This document shows positions 25,221-32,668 of a stretch of DNA of 64,000 nt, in pieces (within the stretch, counting starts at the first letter, position 1; every line of letters begins with the position of its first letter). The position numbers and the translations under genes are program-made. Below the pieces are notes generated by a model. That model saw only the letters and a program-made list of their open reading frames with translations, was not told the DNA's origin and made no database searches. Origin of the DNA: Phycisphaera sp. (lineage in GTDB: Bacteria; Planctomycetota; Phycisphaerae; Phycisphaerales; UBA1924); NCBI GenBank assembly GCA_025916675.1, contig CP098402.1:2971205-3035204 (forward strand), read 5' to 3'.

Positions 25221-25772
25221 ATGCCCGACGCGCCCACGCTCGACCATCCCAACTTCAAGGCCATCAAGGCCGCCTTCCCCGGCGCCACCCTCAACGGCAC
25301 CGAGTTCCGCGGGCAGTCGAGCCTCATCGTGCAGCCCAAGGACCTGCACGCCCTCATGGCCTTCCTCAAGAACGACCGCGGCTACGACTTCCTCTCGGAC
25401 GTCACCGCCGTGGACTATCTCAACTACCCCGGCGACATGCCCGGCCGCTTCGCCGTCGTGTACAACATGATCAACACGAGCACCGAGGATCGCTTCTTCG
25501 TCAAGACCTACGTCGACCCCACGCTGCCCACCGACGGCATCCTGGACGACCCGGGCCTCTACGTCGACACCGTCACCGACCTCTGGCCCGGGGCCGAGTG
25601 GCCCGAGCGCGAGGTGTTCGACATGTACGGCATCCGCTTCAACAACCACCCCGACCTGCGCCGCATCCTGACGTGGGAGGAATACCCCGCCCACCCCCTG
25701 CGCAAGGACTACCCCGTGCGAGGCCGTGGTGAGCGGGAGAGCTACAAGATCGTGGATCGCAGCGACGCGTAA
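25221..25772 (+). CDS. nuoC: NADH-quinone oxidoreductase subunit C
   Basis: 183 aa. It belongs to the 30-kDa subunit of respiratory complex I, in the peripheral arm near the iron-sulfur chain. The signature is WPEREVFDMYGIRFNNHPDLRRIL, followed by the conserved HPLRKDYP near the C-terminus. The N-terminal half has the usual LHALMAFLKNDRGYDFLSDV segment. GGGAGCC precedes the ATG. No other nuo gene is in the window, so this subunit is separated from the main nuo cluster or belongs to a split operon. Confidence 0.94.
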   Translation: MPDAPTLDHPNFKAIKAAFPGATLNGTEFRGQSSLIVQPKDLHALMAFLKNDRGYDFLSDVTAVDYLNYPGDMPGRFAVVYNMINTSTEDRFFVKTYVDPTLPTDGILDDPGLYVDTVTDLWPGAEWPEREVFDMYGIRFNNHPDLRRILTWEEYPAHPLRKDYPVRGRGERESYKIVDRSDA

Positions 25773-25991
25773 CGAGCTTCCGCGGGTTCACGTTGTTATT
25801 TGTGAGCCGTGGAATTTTCAGAACCAGAACCCAGATCCATTTCGCAACGGCTTCTCACAGTTATCAATGAGAAGTAGGCCATAGTTGAATTCGTCGAGAA
25901 ATTTCGAGTGGACGACTCGCTGCACGACGCAATGGTTTTGCGTTTCGCAACAAACCGACACCAGATTCCGTGGATGGCGCAACACTCGGTC

Positions 25992-26318
25992 TTAGAAGAT
26001 CGCCCACGCCGCGATCACCACCGCCAGCCCCACCCCCGCCACGATGGCCCACACCGGCACGCCCCGGCGGGGGCCGCCGCCCGGGCCGACGCTGGCCTGG
26101 CAGTTCCAGCACACCGTCGCGTCGTCGTAGAGCTCGGTGCCGCAGCGCCAGCAGTTCTGGGTGACACCCCCGAAGCGGTCCAGGTCGTCGTCGCTGGGGC
26201 CGTCGTCGGGCAGGCCATACTCGGGGGCGTGGTCCAGCACGTCACCCCGCCGGGCCTCGGCCCGCTTGGCGATGGTCGTGTCGGGCATGTCGTCCAGCGG
26301 ACGGTTCTCGCGGGCCAT
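25992..26318 (-). CDS. Zinc-ribbon tail-anchored protein
   Basis: 108 aa. An acidic N-terminal region (DHAPEYGLPDDGPSDDDLD) leads into a zinc ribbon CWRCG...CWNC with CxxC pairs 13 residues apart, then a Gly-rich linker and one C-terminal membrane helix VWAIVAGVGLAVVIAAWAIF that ends the protein. It should be membrane-anchored with the ribbon in the cytosol. The ATG at 26318 lacks a clear ribosome site. The role is unknown; similar small zinc-ribbon proteins are common in bacteria. Confidence 0.7.
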   Translation of the reverse strand: MARENRPLDDMPDTTIAKRAEARRGDVLDHAPEYGLPDDGPSDDDLDRFGGVTQNCWRCGTELYDDATVCWNCQASVGPGGGPRRGVPVWAIVAGVGLAVVIAAWAIF

Positions 26319-26524
26319 GATAAGGGAATGGTATCGCAGGGCTTGGGCGCACATCCCCGGCCGACACGGCGGGCGGGCTTCTCCCAATAACCCCCGGGAA
26401 AGGGGCCAAAAACCGCCCCCAACGGACGGGCGGCGGGCGGTTGGTCGTCTCGATGCCCAAGGGTCGATAGACATGATCCGGACGCGCATACTTTGGGCGA
26501 CCGAGGCCCCCAAGGAGGACACCC

Positions 26525-27421
26525 ATGGCCCACGACCCACACCTCACAGCCCGCCAGCGCACAGGCCTGAGCGTGCCCCCGCTGCTGCTGCGCCTCGCGC
26601 TGGCGATCATCTTCATCTGGGCGGGCTACACCAAGGTCTTCGGTACGTTCGCGGTCACCGACGAGAACCGGGCGCAACTGGTCGCCGCGGGCGTGCTACC
26701 CAAGGGGCAAACCGTTCCCGATCCGGTGATCCCCGACCCGGTGGACGAGGAACCGGTCCCAGAGCCGGAGCCCGACCTCATCCCCGAAGAAGAGCCCCTG
26801 CCCGAAGAGAATCCGGCGTCCGACCCCGATCCGGTATCCCCGGTCGAGCCGGCCCCGCAGCCCGAAGACCCCGTCGCAGAGCCCGACCCAGTCGCAGACG
26901 ACCCAACCGAGGTGATCCTCGTCGCCCAGACGCAGCCCGCCCCTCAGAAGGTGCGTAAGGCGAACCAGATCGCCCTGATGCTGCACGCCGGTGCCAACCC
27001 CGAACCCGTGGTCGCCGAAGATGGCACCACGAGCACACCCCTGGCGATCGTGCCGCAGGGGCTGGGCGCACCACCCTGGCCGAAGTACCTGGCGTGGGCC
27101 GCGGCGATCACCGAGCTGGTCGCCGGCGGGTTCCTGCTCATCGGCGCCCTCACCCGCCTGAGCGGGCTGGCGGTCGCCGGCGTGATGGGCGTGGCGCTGT
27201 GGCTCACCCAGATCGGGCCGGCCATCTCGAGCGGCAACGCCTGGCTGGGCTTCCTGCCCATAAACGACCCGTACGACCCGATGAACCCCGCGACCTACAC
27301 CACGATGCTGTACCAGCTTGCCCTGCTGGCCATGGGCCTGGCGCTGCTGTTCTCGGGCCCGGGCATGCTGTCGATCGACCGCTTTGTCATGGGCAGAGGT
27401 CGCGCAGACGACGAGGACTAA
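26525..27421 (+). CDS. DoxX-like membrane protein with acidic Pro-rich insertion
   Basis: 298 aa. Membrane segments are near 19-37, 185-205, 208-230 and 262-282, the four-helix DoxX layout, with RLALAIIFIWAGYTKVFG the typical first helix. Between helices 1 and 2 lies a stretch rich in Pro, Glu, Asp and Val (about 64-128, PDPVIPDPVDEEPVPEPEP and so on), absent in DoxX from other bacteria. It may form an extended periplasmic or cytosolic spacer. The start follows a textbook AAGGAGGA ribosome site. Confidence 0.78.
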   Translation: MAHDPHLTARQRTGLSVPPLLLRLALAIIFIWAGYTKVFGTFAVTDENRAQLVAAGVLPKGQTVPDPVIPDPVDEEPVPEPEPDLIPEEEPLPEENPASDPDPVSPVEPAPQPEDPVAEPDPVADDPTEVILVAQTQPAPQKVRKANQIALMLHAGANPEPVVAEDGTTSTPLAIVPQGLGAPPWPKYLAWAAAITELVAGGFLLIGALTRLSGLAVAGVMGVALWLTQIGPAISSGNAWLGFLPINDPYDPMNPATYTTMLYQLALLAMGLALLFSGPGMLSIDRFVMGRGRADDED

Positions 27422-27525
27422 CCCCGACGGCTCCCGAATCTGCGGAACCCAAGGCGGTTTCTGGACGAAGGTCTCTGGTGGCAGGAGCCCCCTATGGTGG
27501 GACCGAGCGACTGGAGGCCTTTCTC

Positions 27526-27921
27526 GTGCCAGCAACCGATACTTCCGCCCTGCGTGACGCGACCATCCTCATCGTCGACGACGACCGTGACGTGCTGCTG
27601 GCTATGGAAACGGCCTTTAAGGCCGAGGGTGCCATCACCCACACCGCGGGCGACGGCAACACCGCCATCACCCTAACGCTGGACGCCAAGCCCGACTTGG
27701 TGGTACTCGACATGATGCTGCCGGCCCGCTCTGGCTTTCTGGCCCTCGAGAAGATCAAGGGCAACGACGACAGCCCGCTGGTGATCATGGTAACCGCCAA
27801 CGACGGCAAGCGGCACCAGGCCTACGCCCAATCGCTTGGGGTCGATGGGTACATGATCAAGCCCGTGCCGCTGGGCCAACTGATGGAGACGGCCGCCGAG
27901 TTGCTGGCCGCCCGAGCCTGA
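27526..27921 (+). CDS. Single-domain response regulator
   Basis: 131 aa receiver domain with no output domain. Acidic pocket DDD in ILIVDDDRDV, phospho-acceptor Asp in LVVLDMMLP, conserved Thr in VIMVTAND and Lys in YMIKPVP. Such CheY-like proteins act by binding partners. GTG 27526 is chosen because GGAGG lies nine bases upstream (27512-27516) and the receiver fold begins just after. A small unknown gene follows 13 bp later. No histidine kinase is nearby. Confidence 0.92.
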   Translation: MPATDTSALRDATILIVDDDRDVLLAMETAFKAEGAITHTAGDGNTAITLTLDAKPDLVVLDMMLPARSGFLALEKIKGNDDSPLVIMVTANDGKRHQAYAQSLGVDGYMIKPVPLGQLMETAAELLAARA

Positions 27922-27934
27922 GGGATCTGGACCC

Positions 27935-28258
27935 ATGCCCAAACGCCAGATCGTCATCGTGTCGTCGAATGAGCCCGCCGAAGAGGGCCTGCCGCCCCTG
28001 GGCACCATTGATGAGGTGTCGGCCAAGCTGGCCGACTTCAACACCGCCCCCGACGGTTCGGAGCGCAGCGCGTCGGCCGGGACGATCGTCCTGCACGGCC
28101 CGGGCCTGGTGGTCGAGCTCCCGATGGGCATCGACCGCGTGACGCAGGGCCTGGTGACCCTGATCGACGAGGACACGGCCTGGCCCGTGCTCATGCGGCT
28201 GGTGAAGAACCTGCCCTGGAAGCTACTCGACCTCGAGACCGGCCGCAGCTTCGGCTGA
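27935..28258 (+). CDS. Small conserved-looking protein, unknown function
   Basis: 107 aa, cytosolic. The C-terminal half has GTIVLHGPGLVVELPMG and ITQGLVTLIDED-like segments followed by AWPVLMRLVKNLPWKLLDL, compatible with a small alpha-beta fold. It is 13 bp after the response regulator, so probably co-transcribed and perhaps its partner. No family recognised. A hairpin at 28270-28302 follows its stop. Confidence 0.65.
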   Translation: MPKRQIVIVSSNEPAEEGLPPLGTIDEVSAKLADFNTAPDGSERSASAGTIVLHGPGLVVELPMGIDRVTQGLVTLIDEDTAWPVLMRLVKNLPWKLLDLETGRSFG

Positions 28259-28269
28259 TCCGCCCGCCC

Positions 28270-28302
28270 GGGCACCCGATCGCGCGCCGCTATCGGGTGC
28301 CC
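28270..28302 (+). terminator. GC-rich hairpin after the small unknown gene
   Basis: An 11-bp perfect stem GGGCACCCGAT with an 11-nt loop, starting 12 bp after the stop. There is no T-run, so termination is weak or factor-aided. Confidence 0.5.
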
Positions 28303-28507
28303 CTGGCGTCAAGCTAGGTGGATTCTGGCGCTTATTGGTTGGATGCCGGGGGCTGGACAGCCAAGAACCGCGATGAATCATGGCCCGTCTCGCGATGGGC
28401 GGCATGTTGCAGTTCGGCCGCCCGACGCGGGCCCCATCGGAACAGCCGCTCTCGACCGGTGGCTCGCCGGGGTTTGGGTCGACCGTCAGAGTCTGCTTGG
28501 CTCATCG

Positions 28508-28540
28508 CACGCTCCCGGGGTGCCGGGGGCGTGTCTTTTT
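28508..28540 (+). terminator. Terminator or attenuator hairpin ahead of hldE
   Basis: The stem CACGCTCCCGG/CCGGGGGCGTG (11 bp, one G-T pair, 4-nt loop) is followed by TCTTTTTG. It is a textbook intrinsic terminator on the plus strand placed 52 bp before the hldE GTG. Confidence 0.75.
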
Positions 28541-28592
28541 GATACGCCCATGGCCCCCGGGCCCAGACCGCCCGCACACCCTAAACTCGCCC

Positions 28593-30074
28593 GTGGACAC
28601 CCTCCTCGACGCCCTTGCCAATTGGAAGCCCTTCAACGCGCTGGTCTTGGGCGACTTCATGCTCGACCAGCAGCTCTACGGCGATGCCGAGCGGCTGAGC
28701 GCTGACGCGCCGGTGCCGGTCCTTCGGGTTACGCGGCAGGATTCCATGTCGGGCGGCGCGGGGAATCTGGCCGAGGATCTCATTGCGCTCGGTGGCGGTG
28801 TCAAGGTGTTCGGCGTAACCGGCGAGGACGCCGAGGGTGAGTTGCTCCGCCGCCACCTTGGCAAGTCGAAGATCGATACCACCGGGCTGATCGCCGACGC
28901 GGCGCGCCCGACGACGGTCAAACGCAACCTCATCGGCCTGGCCCAGCACCGACATCCGCAGAAGATGTTCCGCGTGGACTTCGAGTCTCGCGATGCTCTA
29001 TCGGCAGATGTTTCGGGGCGACTGCTCGCGGCCCTCGAGGCCGCGCTCCCGACCGCCGACGTGTTGTGCCTCGAAGACTACGACAAGGGTGTGTGCGACG
29101 AAGCGACCTGCCGGGCGGTGATTGAGTTGGCGCGCAAGCACGGTGTGCCACTGCTGGTCGATCCGGCGTCGCGTGACGACTTCGCGCGGTATCGCGGCTG
29201 CACGTCGATCACGCCAAACCGCAGCGAGGCCGAACGGGCGACCGGGCGTCGCCACGCCATGACGTCGGCCGAGCAACGCCAGGAGCTTGCGCACGAGCTG
29301 GCCCGACAACTCGACTGCGATGCCGTGGTGCTCACGCTCGACCGGGATGGCGCGCTGCTGCTCGAACGCCATGCCGAGCCGGTGTCGGTGCCCACGGTCG
29401 CGCGTGAGGTGTATGACGTCACGGGCGCTGGCGACATGATGCTGGCCGGCCTGGCCGCCGCCCGCGCCAATGGGCTGTCGTGGCCCGACTCGGTGCGCTT
29501 TGCCAACGCGGCGGCGGGGCTGGAAGTCCAGATCTTCGGCGTCAAGCCCATCCCGCTGGCCGACGTGCATCGGGAATTGATGCGGCAGGCCGGACGATTG
29601 ACCGGCAAGCTGCGCACGATCGAAGAATTGTGCGACGAGATCGCTGGCGTCCGGCGCCACGGCGGCACCGTCGTGTTCACCAACGGCTGCTTCGACGTGT
29701 TGCACGCGGGCCACGTCTCGCTGCTCGAGAAGTCGGCCGAGTTGGGCGACTTCCTGGTCGTCGGCCTGAACAACGACGACTCGGTGCGGCGGCTCAAGGG
29801 CGAGGGGCGGCCCGTCCACAGCGCCCTGGACCGCGCGCGCGTGCTGGGGGCGCTCGAACCCGTGGGCGCGGTCGTGCTGTTCGAGGAAGACACCCCCATC
29901 AAGCTCATCGAGGCGATCAAGCCCGAGGTGCTGGTGAAGGGTGCCGACTACGCGGGCAAGGAGGTCGTGGGGCAGAAGGTCGTCGAGGCGGCCGGCGGAC
30001 GCGTGGAATTGGTCGACCTCGTGCAAGGACTGAGCACGACCAGCGCGCTGTCGCGGCTCGGGGCCGGCCGGTGA
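28593..30074 (+). CDS. hldE: Bifunctional heptose kinase/adenylyltransferase
   Basis: 493 aa, the fused form. The N-terminal ribokinase-like domain (about 1-320) phosphorylates D-glycero-D-manno-heptose 7-phosphate: DFMLDQQLYG, SGGAGNLAEDLIALGG and the catalytic DVTGAGDMMLAG. The C-terminal cytidylyltransferase-like domain (about 345-493) makes ADP-heptose: FTNGCFDVLHAGHVSLLEK (HxGH), then VLVKGADY and GLSTTSAL. It supplies ADP-heptose for the LPS inner core, in line with kdsC elsewhere in the window. GTG 28593 matches the family start. Its stop overlaps the next start as GTGA. Confidence 0.95.
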   Translation: MDTLLDALANWKPFNALVLGDFMLDQQLYGDAERLSADAPVPVLRVTRQDSMSGGAGNLAEDLIALGGGVKVFGVTGEDAEGELLRRHLGKSKIDTTGLIADAARPTTVKRNLIGLAQHRHPQKMFRVDFESRDALSADVSGRLLAALEAALPTADVLCLEDYDKGVCDEATCRAVIELARKHGVPLLVDPASRDDFARYRGCTSITPNRSEAERATGRRHAMTSAEQRQELAHELARQLDCDAVVLTLDRDGALLLERHAEPVSVPTVAREVYDVTGAGDMMLAGLAAARANGLSWPDSVRFANAAAGLEVQIFGVKPIPLADVHRELMRQAGRLTGKLRTIEELCDEIAGVRRHGGTVVFTNGCFDVLHAGHVSLLEKSAELGDFLVVGLNNDDSVRRLKGEGRPVHSALDRARVLGALEPVGAVVLFEEDTPIKLIEAIKPEVLVKGADYAGKEVVGQKVVEAAGGRVELVDLVQGLSTTSALSRLGAGR

Positions 30075-30493
30075 CACCGCCCAAGGCGACCACCGCCGTG
30101 CGCGAGCACGTGGCCATCGTGCATCCGTGGGTGGCCGAGGCGTTGCTGGCGGGCACGAAGACCATCGAGAGCCGGTTCTCGCGAGACAAACGCCCGCCGT
30201 TCGGGCGGATCGCCAAGGGCGCGGACGTCTACTTCCGCGTCGCCGGCGGGGGCTATGCCGTCCGGGCGAGCGTCGGGCGGGTGCAATCCTGGGAGAACCT
30301 GACGCCCCAGCGCGTCGGGGAGATCGAGGCGGAGCACCGCGACCAGATCGGCGGCGATGATGCGTACTGGGACGCCGCAAGGAACGCCAGGTGTGCCACG
30401 CTGGTCCATTTGGAACGGTGCGAGCCGGTGAGCCAAGGGCCAACCCTCGACCGCCAGCGGGGAGACCGCCGGGCTTGGTTCGTGCTGGGGTAG
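30071..30493 (+). CDS. ASCH/PUA-like domain protein
   Basis: 140 aa. HVAIVHPWVAEALLAGTKTI followed by ESRFSRDKRPPFG and GADVYFRVAGGG is the ASCH beta-barrel pattern, a fold that binds RNA or modified nucleotides. A charged helix and a beta strand finish the domain. The GTG start overlaps the hldE stop (GTGA), so the two are translationally coupled; a functional link with heptose synthesis is not obvious. Whether it is a nuclease or a binding protein cannot be told. Confidence 0.72.
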   Translation: MTPPKATTAVREHVAIVHPWVAEALLAGTKTIESRFSRDKRPPFGRIAKGADVYFRVAGGGYAVRASVGRVQSWENLTPQRVGEIEAEHRDQIGGDDAYWDAARNARCATLVHLERCEPVSQGPTLDRQRGDRRAWFVLG

Positions 30494-30518
30494 GGTCGCG
30501 GCCGTACACTGGCAGCCA

Positions 30519-32417
30519 ATGGAAGCACATGGGGCGGTACAAAGCCTGGCGTTGGCCTTCGGAGCGGGAGCGCTCGTCACCCTGGCGAGCGATCGGCTGC
30601 GCCAGCCGCCCATCCTGTTCCTGCTGCTCGTCGGCTTCGGGCTCGGTGTCGACGGGCTCGGCTTGGTCGACGGCGACGCCCTGGGCACCTCGGGGCTGCT
30701 GGCCATTGTGTCGGTCTCGGTCGGTTTGCTGGTGTTCGAGGGGGGGCTCGGGCTCGACCGCGACACCATCGCGCGCGCACCGGGCGCGGTCCGCGGGCTG
30801 CTGACCGTTGGTGTTATCGTGAGTTGGATGCTCACGGCCCTGCTTGGGCACTATCTCATCGGCCTGCCGCTCGACCTGTCCATTTTGCTCGGCGCGATGC
30901 TGGTGGTTACGGGCCCCACGGTGATCCAGCCCATCCTGCGTCGCACGCCGCTGAGCCCCAGGCTGCACTCGGCCCTGATGACCGAGGGCATCCTGATCGA
31001 TCCGATCGGCGTGGTCGCGGCCGTATCGACGCTCGAGATCGTGCGCCTTGGCATCGAGCAGCCCGGTGAGGCGGGGCCGATGGCCATCTTGGTCCAGTTC
31101 CTGGTGCCTGCCGTCACCGGTGTTGGGCTGGGCGTGATCTTCGGGTACGGGGCCTCCCGTGTGCTTCGCATCATCCGCGGCGATCGCAAGGCCGACACGC
31201 AGACCGTGGTGCTGGTGGGCCTGGCGGCGTGCATGGTGTCGTTCGGCCTGGCTGAGGCCGTGTCGAGCGAGGCCGGACTCGTAGCGGCCACGCTGTGTGG
31301 GCTTGTGCTGGCCAACGCCGCCCGGCCGAGCGCCGAGGAGATGCGCCGGTTCAAGGAGACCACGGCGGTCATGCTCGTGGGCGCGCTCTTCATCCTGCTG
31401 GCCTCACGCGTGCAGCTCGACCGGCTGTGGAACGTGGGTTGGGAGGAGATCGCCTTCGTCGCGGCCATGGTGTTGCTGGTCAGGCCGGCCTCGGTGTTTG
31501 CCAGCACGTTCCGAACGGGCCTGAACTTTCGCGAGCGCATGTACACGGCGCTTATTGCCCCGCGTGGGATCGTGGCCATCGCGCTGGGTGCCATCGTGGC
31601 CATCGAGATGACGCGCACGGCCGCAGCCGTGGAAGGGCGGCCCGATCTCGTCACCAACGCGGAGAAATTGGAGACGCTCGTCATCCTGGTCATCGTGGTT
31701 ACGGTCACCCTCGCAGGCCTGACCGCCGGGCCGCTGGCCACGCTCTTGAAGGTGCGGGCGGGGCGGCCCAATGGCGTGATCATCGTGGGCGGGCATCGCC
31801 TGGGCCGGGACTTGGCCGCCCACCTCCGGGCGCTCAGCGTGCCAGTACGGCTGGTGGATACGAACGCCGCGAACATCGCGGCGGCAGCCAGCGAGGGCAT
31901 CGGCACGAGCATGGGCAGTGCCACCGACATCCGCTGGATGGACCAGGAGGTCGCGTCGACCGGCTACGGCAACGTGCTGGCGCTCTCGGACAACAACGAG
32001 GTGGACGGCGCGGTATCGCTGTGGGCGGCGCAGCGCTTTGGCGTGCCGCACGTGCTTCGGTGGCGGCGAGATAAGCCGGTGCCATCGCCCAAGGGCCAGC
32101 CGCAACCGGGCACGGCCATGAAGTGGGGCCGGCCGATCCGGCACATGCTCTTCCAGATGGACGCGGGCCTGGCGCGCGTGGCCACCTGGGAAGACGCGGG
32201 CGTCGGGGCGGTGGCCATCGTGGGCGTCGACGAGCAGGGCCAGGTCCACATGATCGACGATGGCGACGTCGAGAAGGCCTTCCCCGACGGGCCCCCCGAG
32301 GGCATGCACTTCATCGGGGTCGAGATCGGACCGGCCAAGAACAAGGCCGCGGCCGGCGAAGGCGAAGAGGCTAACGGCGACGAGGAATCGGAGGAGTCGG
32401 TTGAGAAATCGGACTAA
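30519..32417 (+). CDS. Cation:proton antiporter with RCK (TrkA-N-like) domain
   Basis: 632 aa. About twelve membrane segments fill residues 1-410, including GALVTLASDRLRQPPILFLL and the LLVFEGGLGLD motif of NhaP/CPA1-type transporters. A Rossmann-like RCK domain follows (about 420-530) with VIIVGGHRLGRDLAAHL and VRLVDTNAANI, then an acidic Glu-rich tail (EGEEANGDEESEES). It would exchange Na+ or K+ for H+, gated by nucleotide or ion binding to the RCK part. ATG 30519 is 25 bp after the ASCH gene. Confidence 0.88.
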   Translation: MEAHGAVQSLALAFGAGALVTLASDRLRQPPILFLLLVGFGLGVDGLGLVDGDALGTSGLLAIVSVSVGLLVFEGGLGLDRDTIARAPGAVRGLLTVGVIVSWMLTALLGHYLIGLPLDLSILLGAMLVVTGPTVIQPILRRTPLSPRLHSALMTEGILIDPIGVVAAVSTLEIVRLGIEQPGEAGPMAILVQFLVPAVTGVGLGVIFGYGASRVLRIIRGDRKADTQTVVLVGLAACMVSFGLAEAVSSEAGLVAATLCGLVLANAARPSAEEMRRFKETTAVMLVGALFILLASRVQLDRLWNVGWEEIAFVAAMVLLVRPASVFASTFRTGLNFRERMYTALIAPRGIVAIALGAIVAIEMTRTAAAVEGRPDLVTNAEKLETLVILVIVVTVTLAGLTAGPLATLLKVRAGRPNGVIIVGGHRLGRDLAAHLRALSVPVRLVDTNAANIAAAASEGIGTSMGSATDIRWMDQEVASTGYGNVLALSDNNEVDGAVSLWAAQRFGVPHVLRWRRDKPVPSPKGQPQPGTAMKWGRPIRHMLFQMDAGLARVATWEDAGVGAVAIVGVDEQGQVHMIDDGDVEKAFPDGPPEGMHFIGVEIGPAKNKAAAGEGEEANGDEESEESVEKSD

Positions 32418-32478
32418 GCGGCCTCCGGACAAAACCCGTCTATGACTCGATCCTTCTCCGCCCGATCGAGCCTTCGTG

Positions 32479-32507
32479 TTGACGCCAAGTGGGTTGGTCG
32501 ATATCCT
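32479..32507 (+). promoter_or_regulatory. Sigma70-like promoter of tRNA-Gly(GCC)
   Basis: -35 TTGACG (32479-32484), a 17-bp spacer and -10 TATCCT (32502-32507), ending 12 bp before the tRNA. Confidence 0.5.
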
Positions 32508-32519
32508 TGAGGCCCTGAC

Positions 32520-32591
32520 GCGGGTGTAGCTCAGTGGTAGAGCGTCACGTTGCCAACGTGAATGTCGACGGTTCGAATCCGTTCACCCGCT
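32520..32591 (+). tRNA. tRNA-Gly (GCC anticodon)
   Basis: 72 nt. The acceptor stem GCGGGTG (32520-32526) pairs with CACCCGC (32584-32590), discriminator T. The D-arm is GCTC AGTGGTA GAGC, the anticodon stem is TCACG/CGTGA with loop TTGCCAA (anticodon GCC), and the T-arm is GACGG TTCGAAT CCGTT. CCA is not encoded. Confidence 0.96.
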
Positions 32592-32617
32592 TTCGAGAAC
32601 TTTTGCCTGCAAATGAC

Positions 32618-32643
32618 AAGCCGCCCCCGATTGGGAGCGGCTT
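32618..32643. terminator. Bidirectional terminator between tRNA-Gly and dockerin gene
   Basis: The stem AAGCCGC-C-CCC/GGG-A-GCGGCTT has one mismatch and a short loop. ATTCCTTT follows on plus and TTGTCATTT on minus. It would serve the tRNA on the plus strand and the gene ending at 32669 on the minus strand. Confidence 0.65.
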
Positions 32644-32668
32644 ATTCCTTTCGTGGTTTTGCAGTTGT

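Larger units (their letters stand above)
28259..28592. other. Intergenic leader before hldE with two hairpins
   Basis: 334 bp. Just after the small gene is a perfect hairpin at 28270-28302 without a T-run. About 205 bp later is a strong terminator-like hairpin at 28508-28540, only 52 bp before the hldE start. The piece between them could be a small RNA or a regulatory leader. No protein-like frame was found. Confidence 0.55.

Noticed and set aside
28270-28540. Signal-recognition-particle RNA or RNase P RNA
   Set aside because: The conserved GGAAGCAGC-type loop of SRP RNA and the GAAAGUCC-type core of RNase P RNA are not present.
32570-32591. Phage attachment site at the tRNA-Gly 3' end
   Set aside because: The only similar segment in the window is the other tRNA-Gly gene itself, and no integrase is adjacent; the Xer-type recombinase at 20 kb is a housekeeping type.
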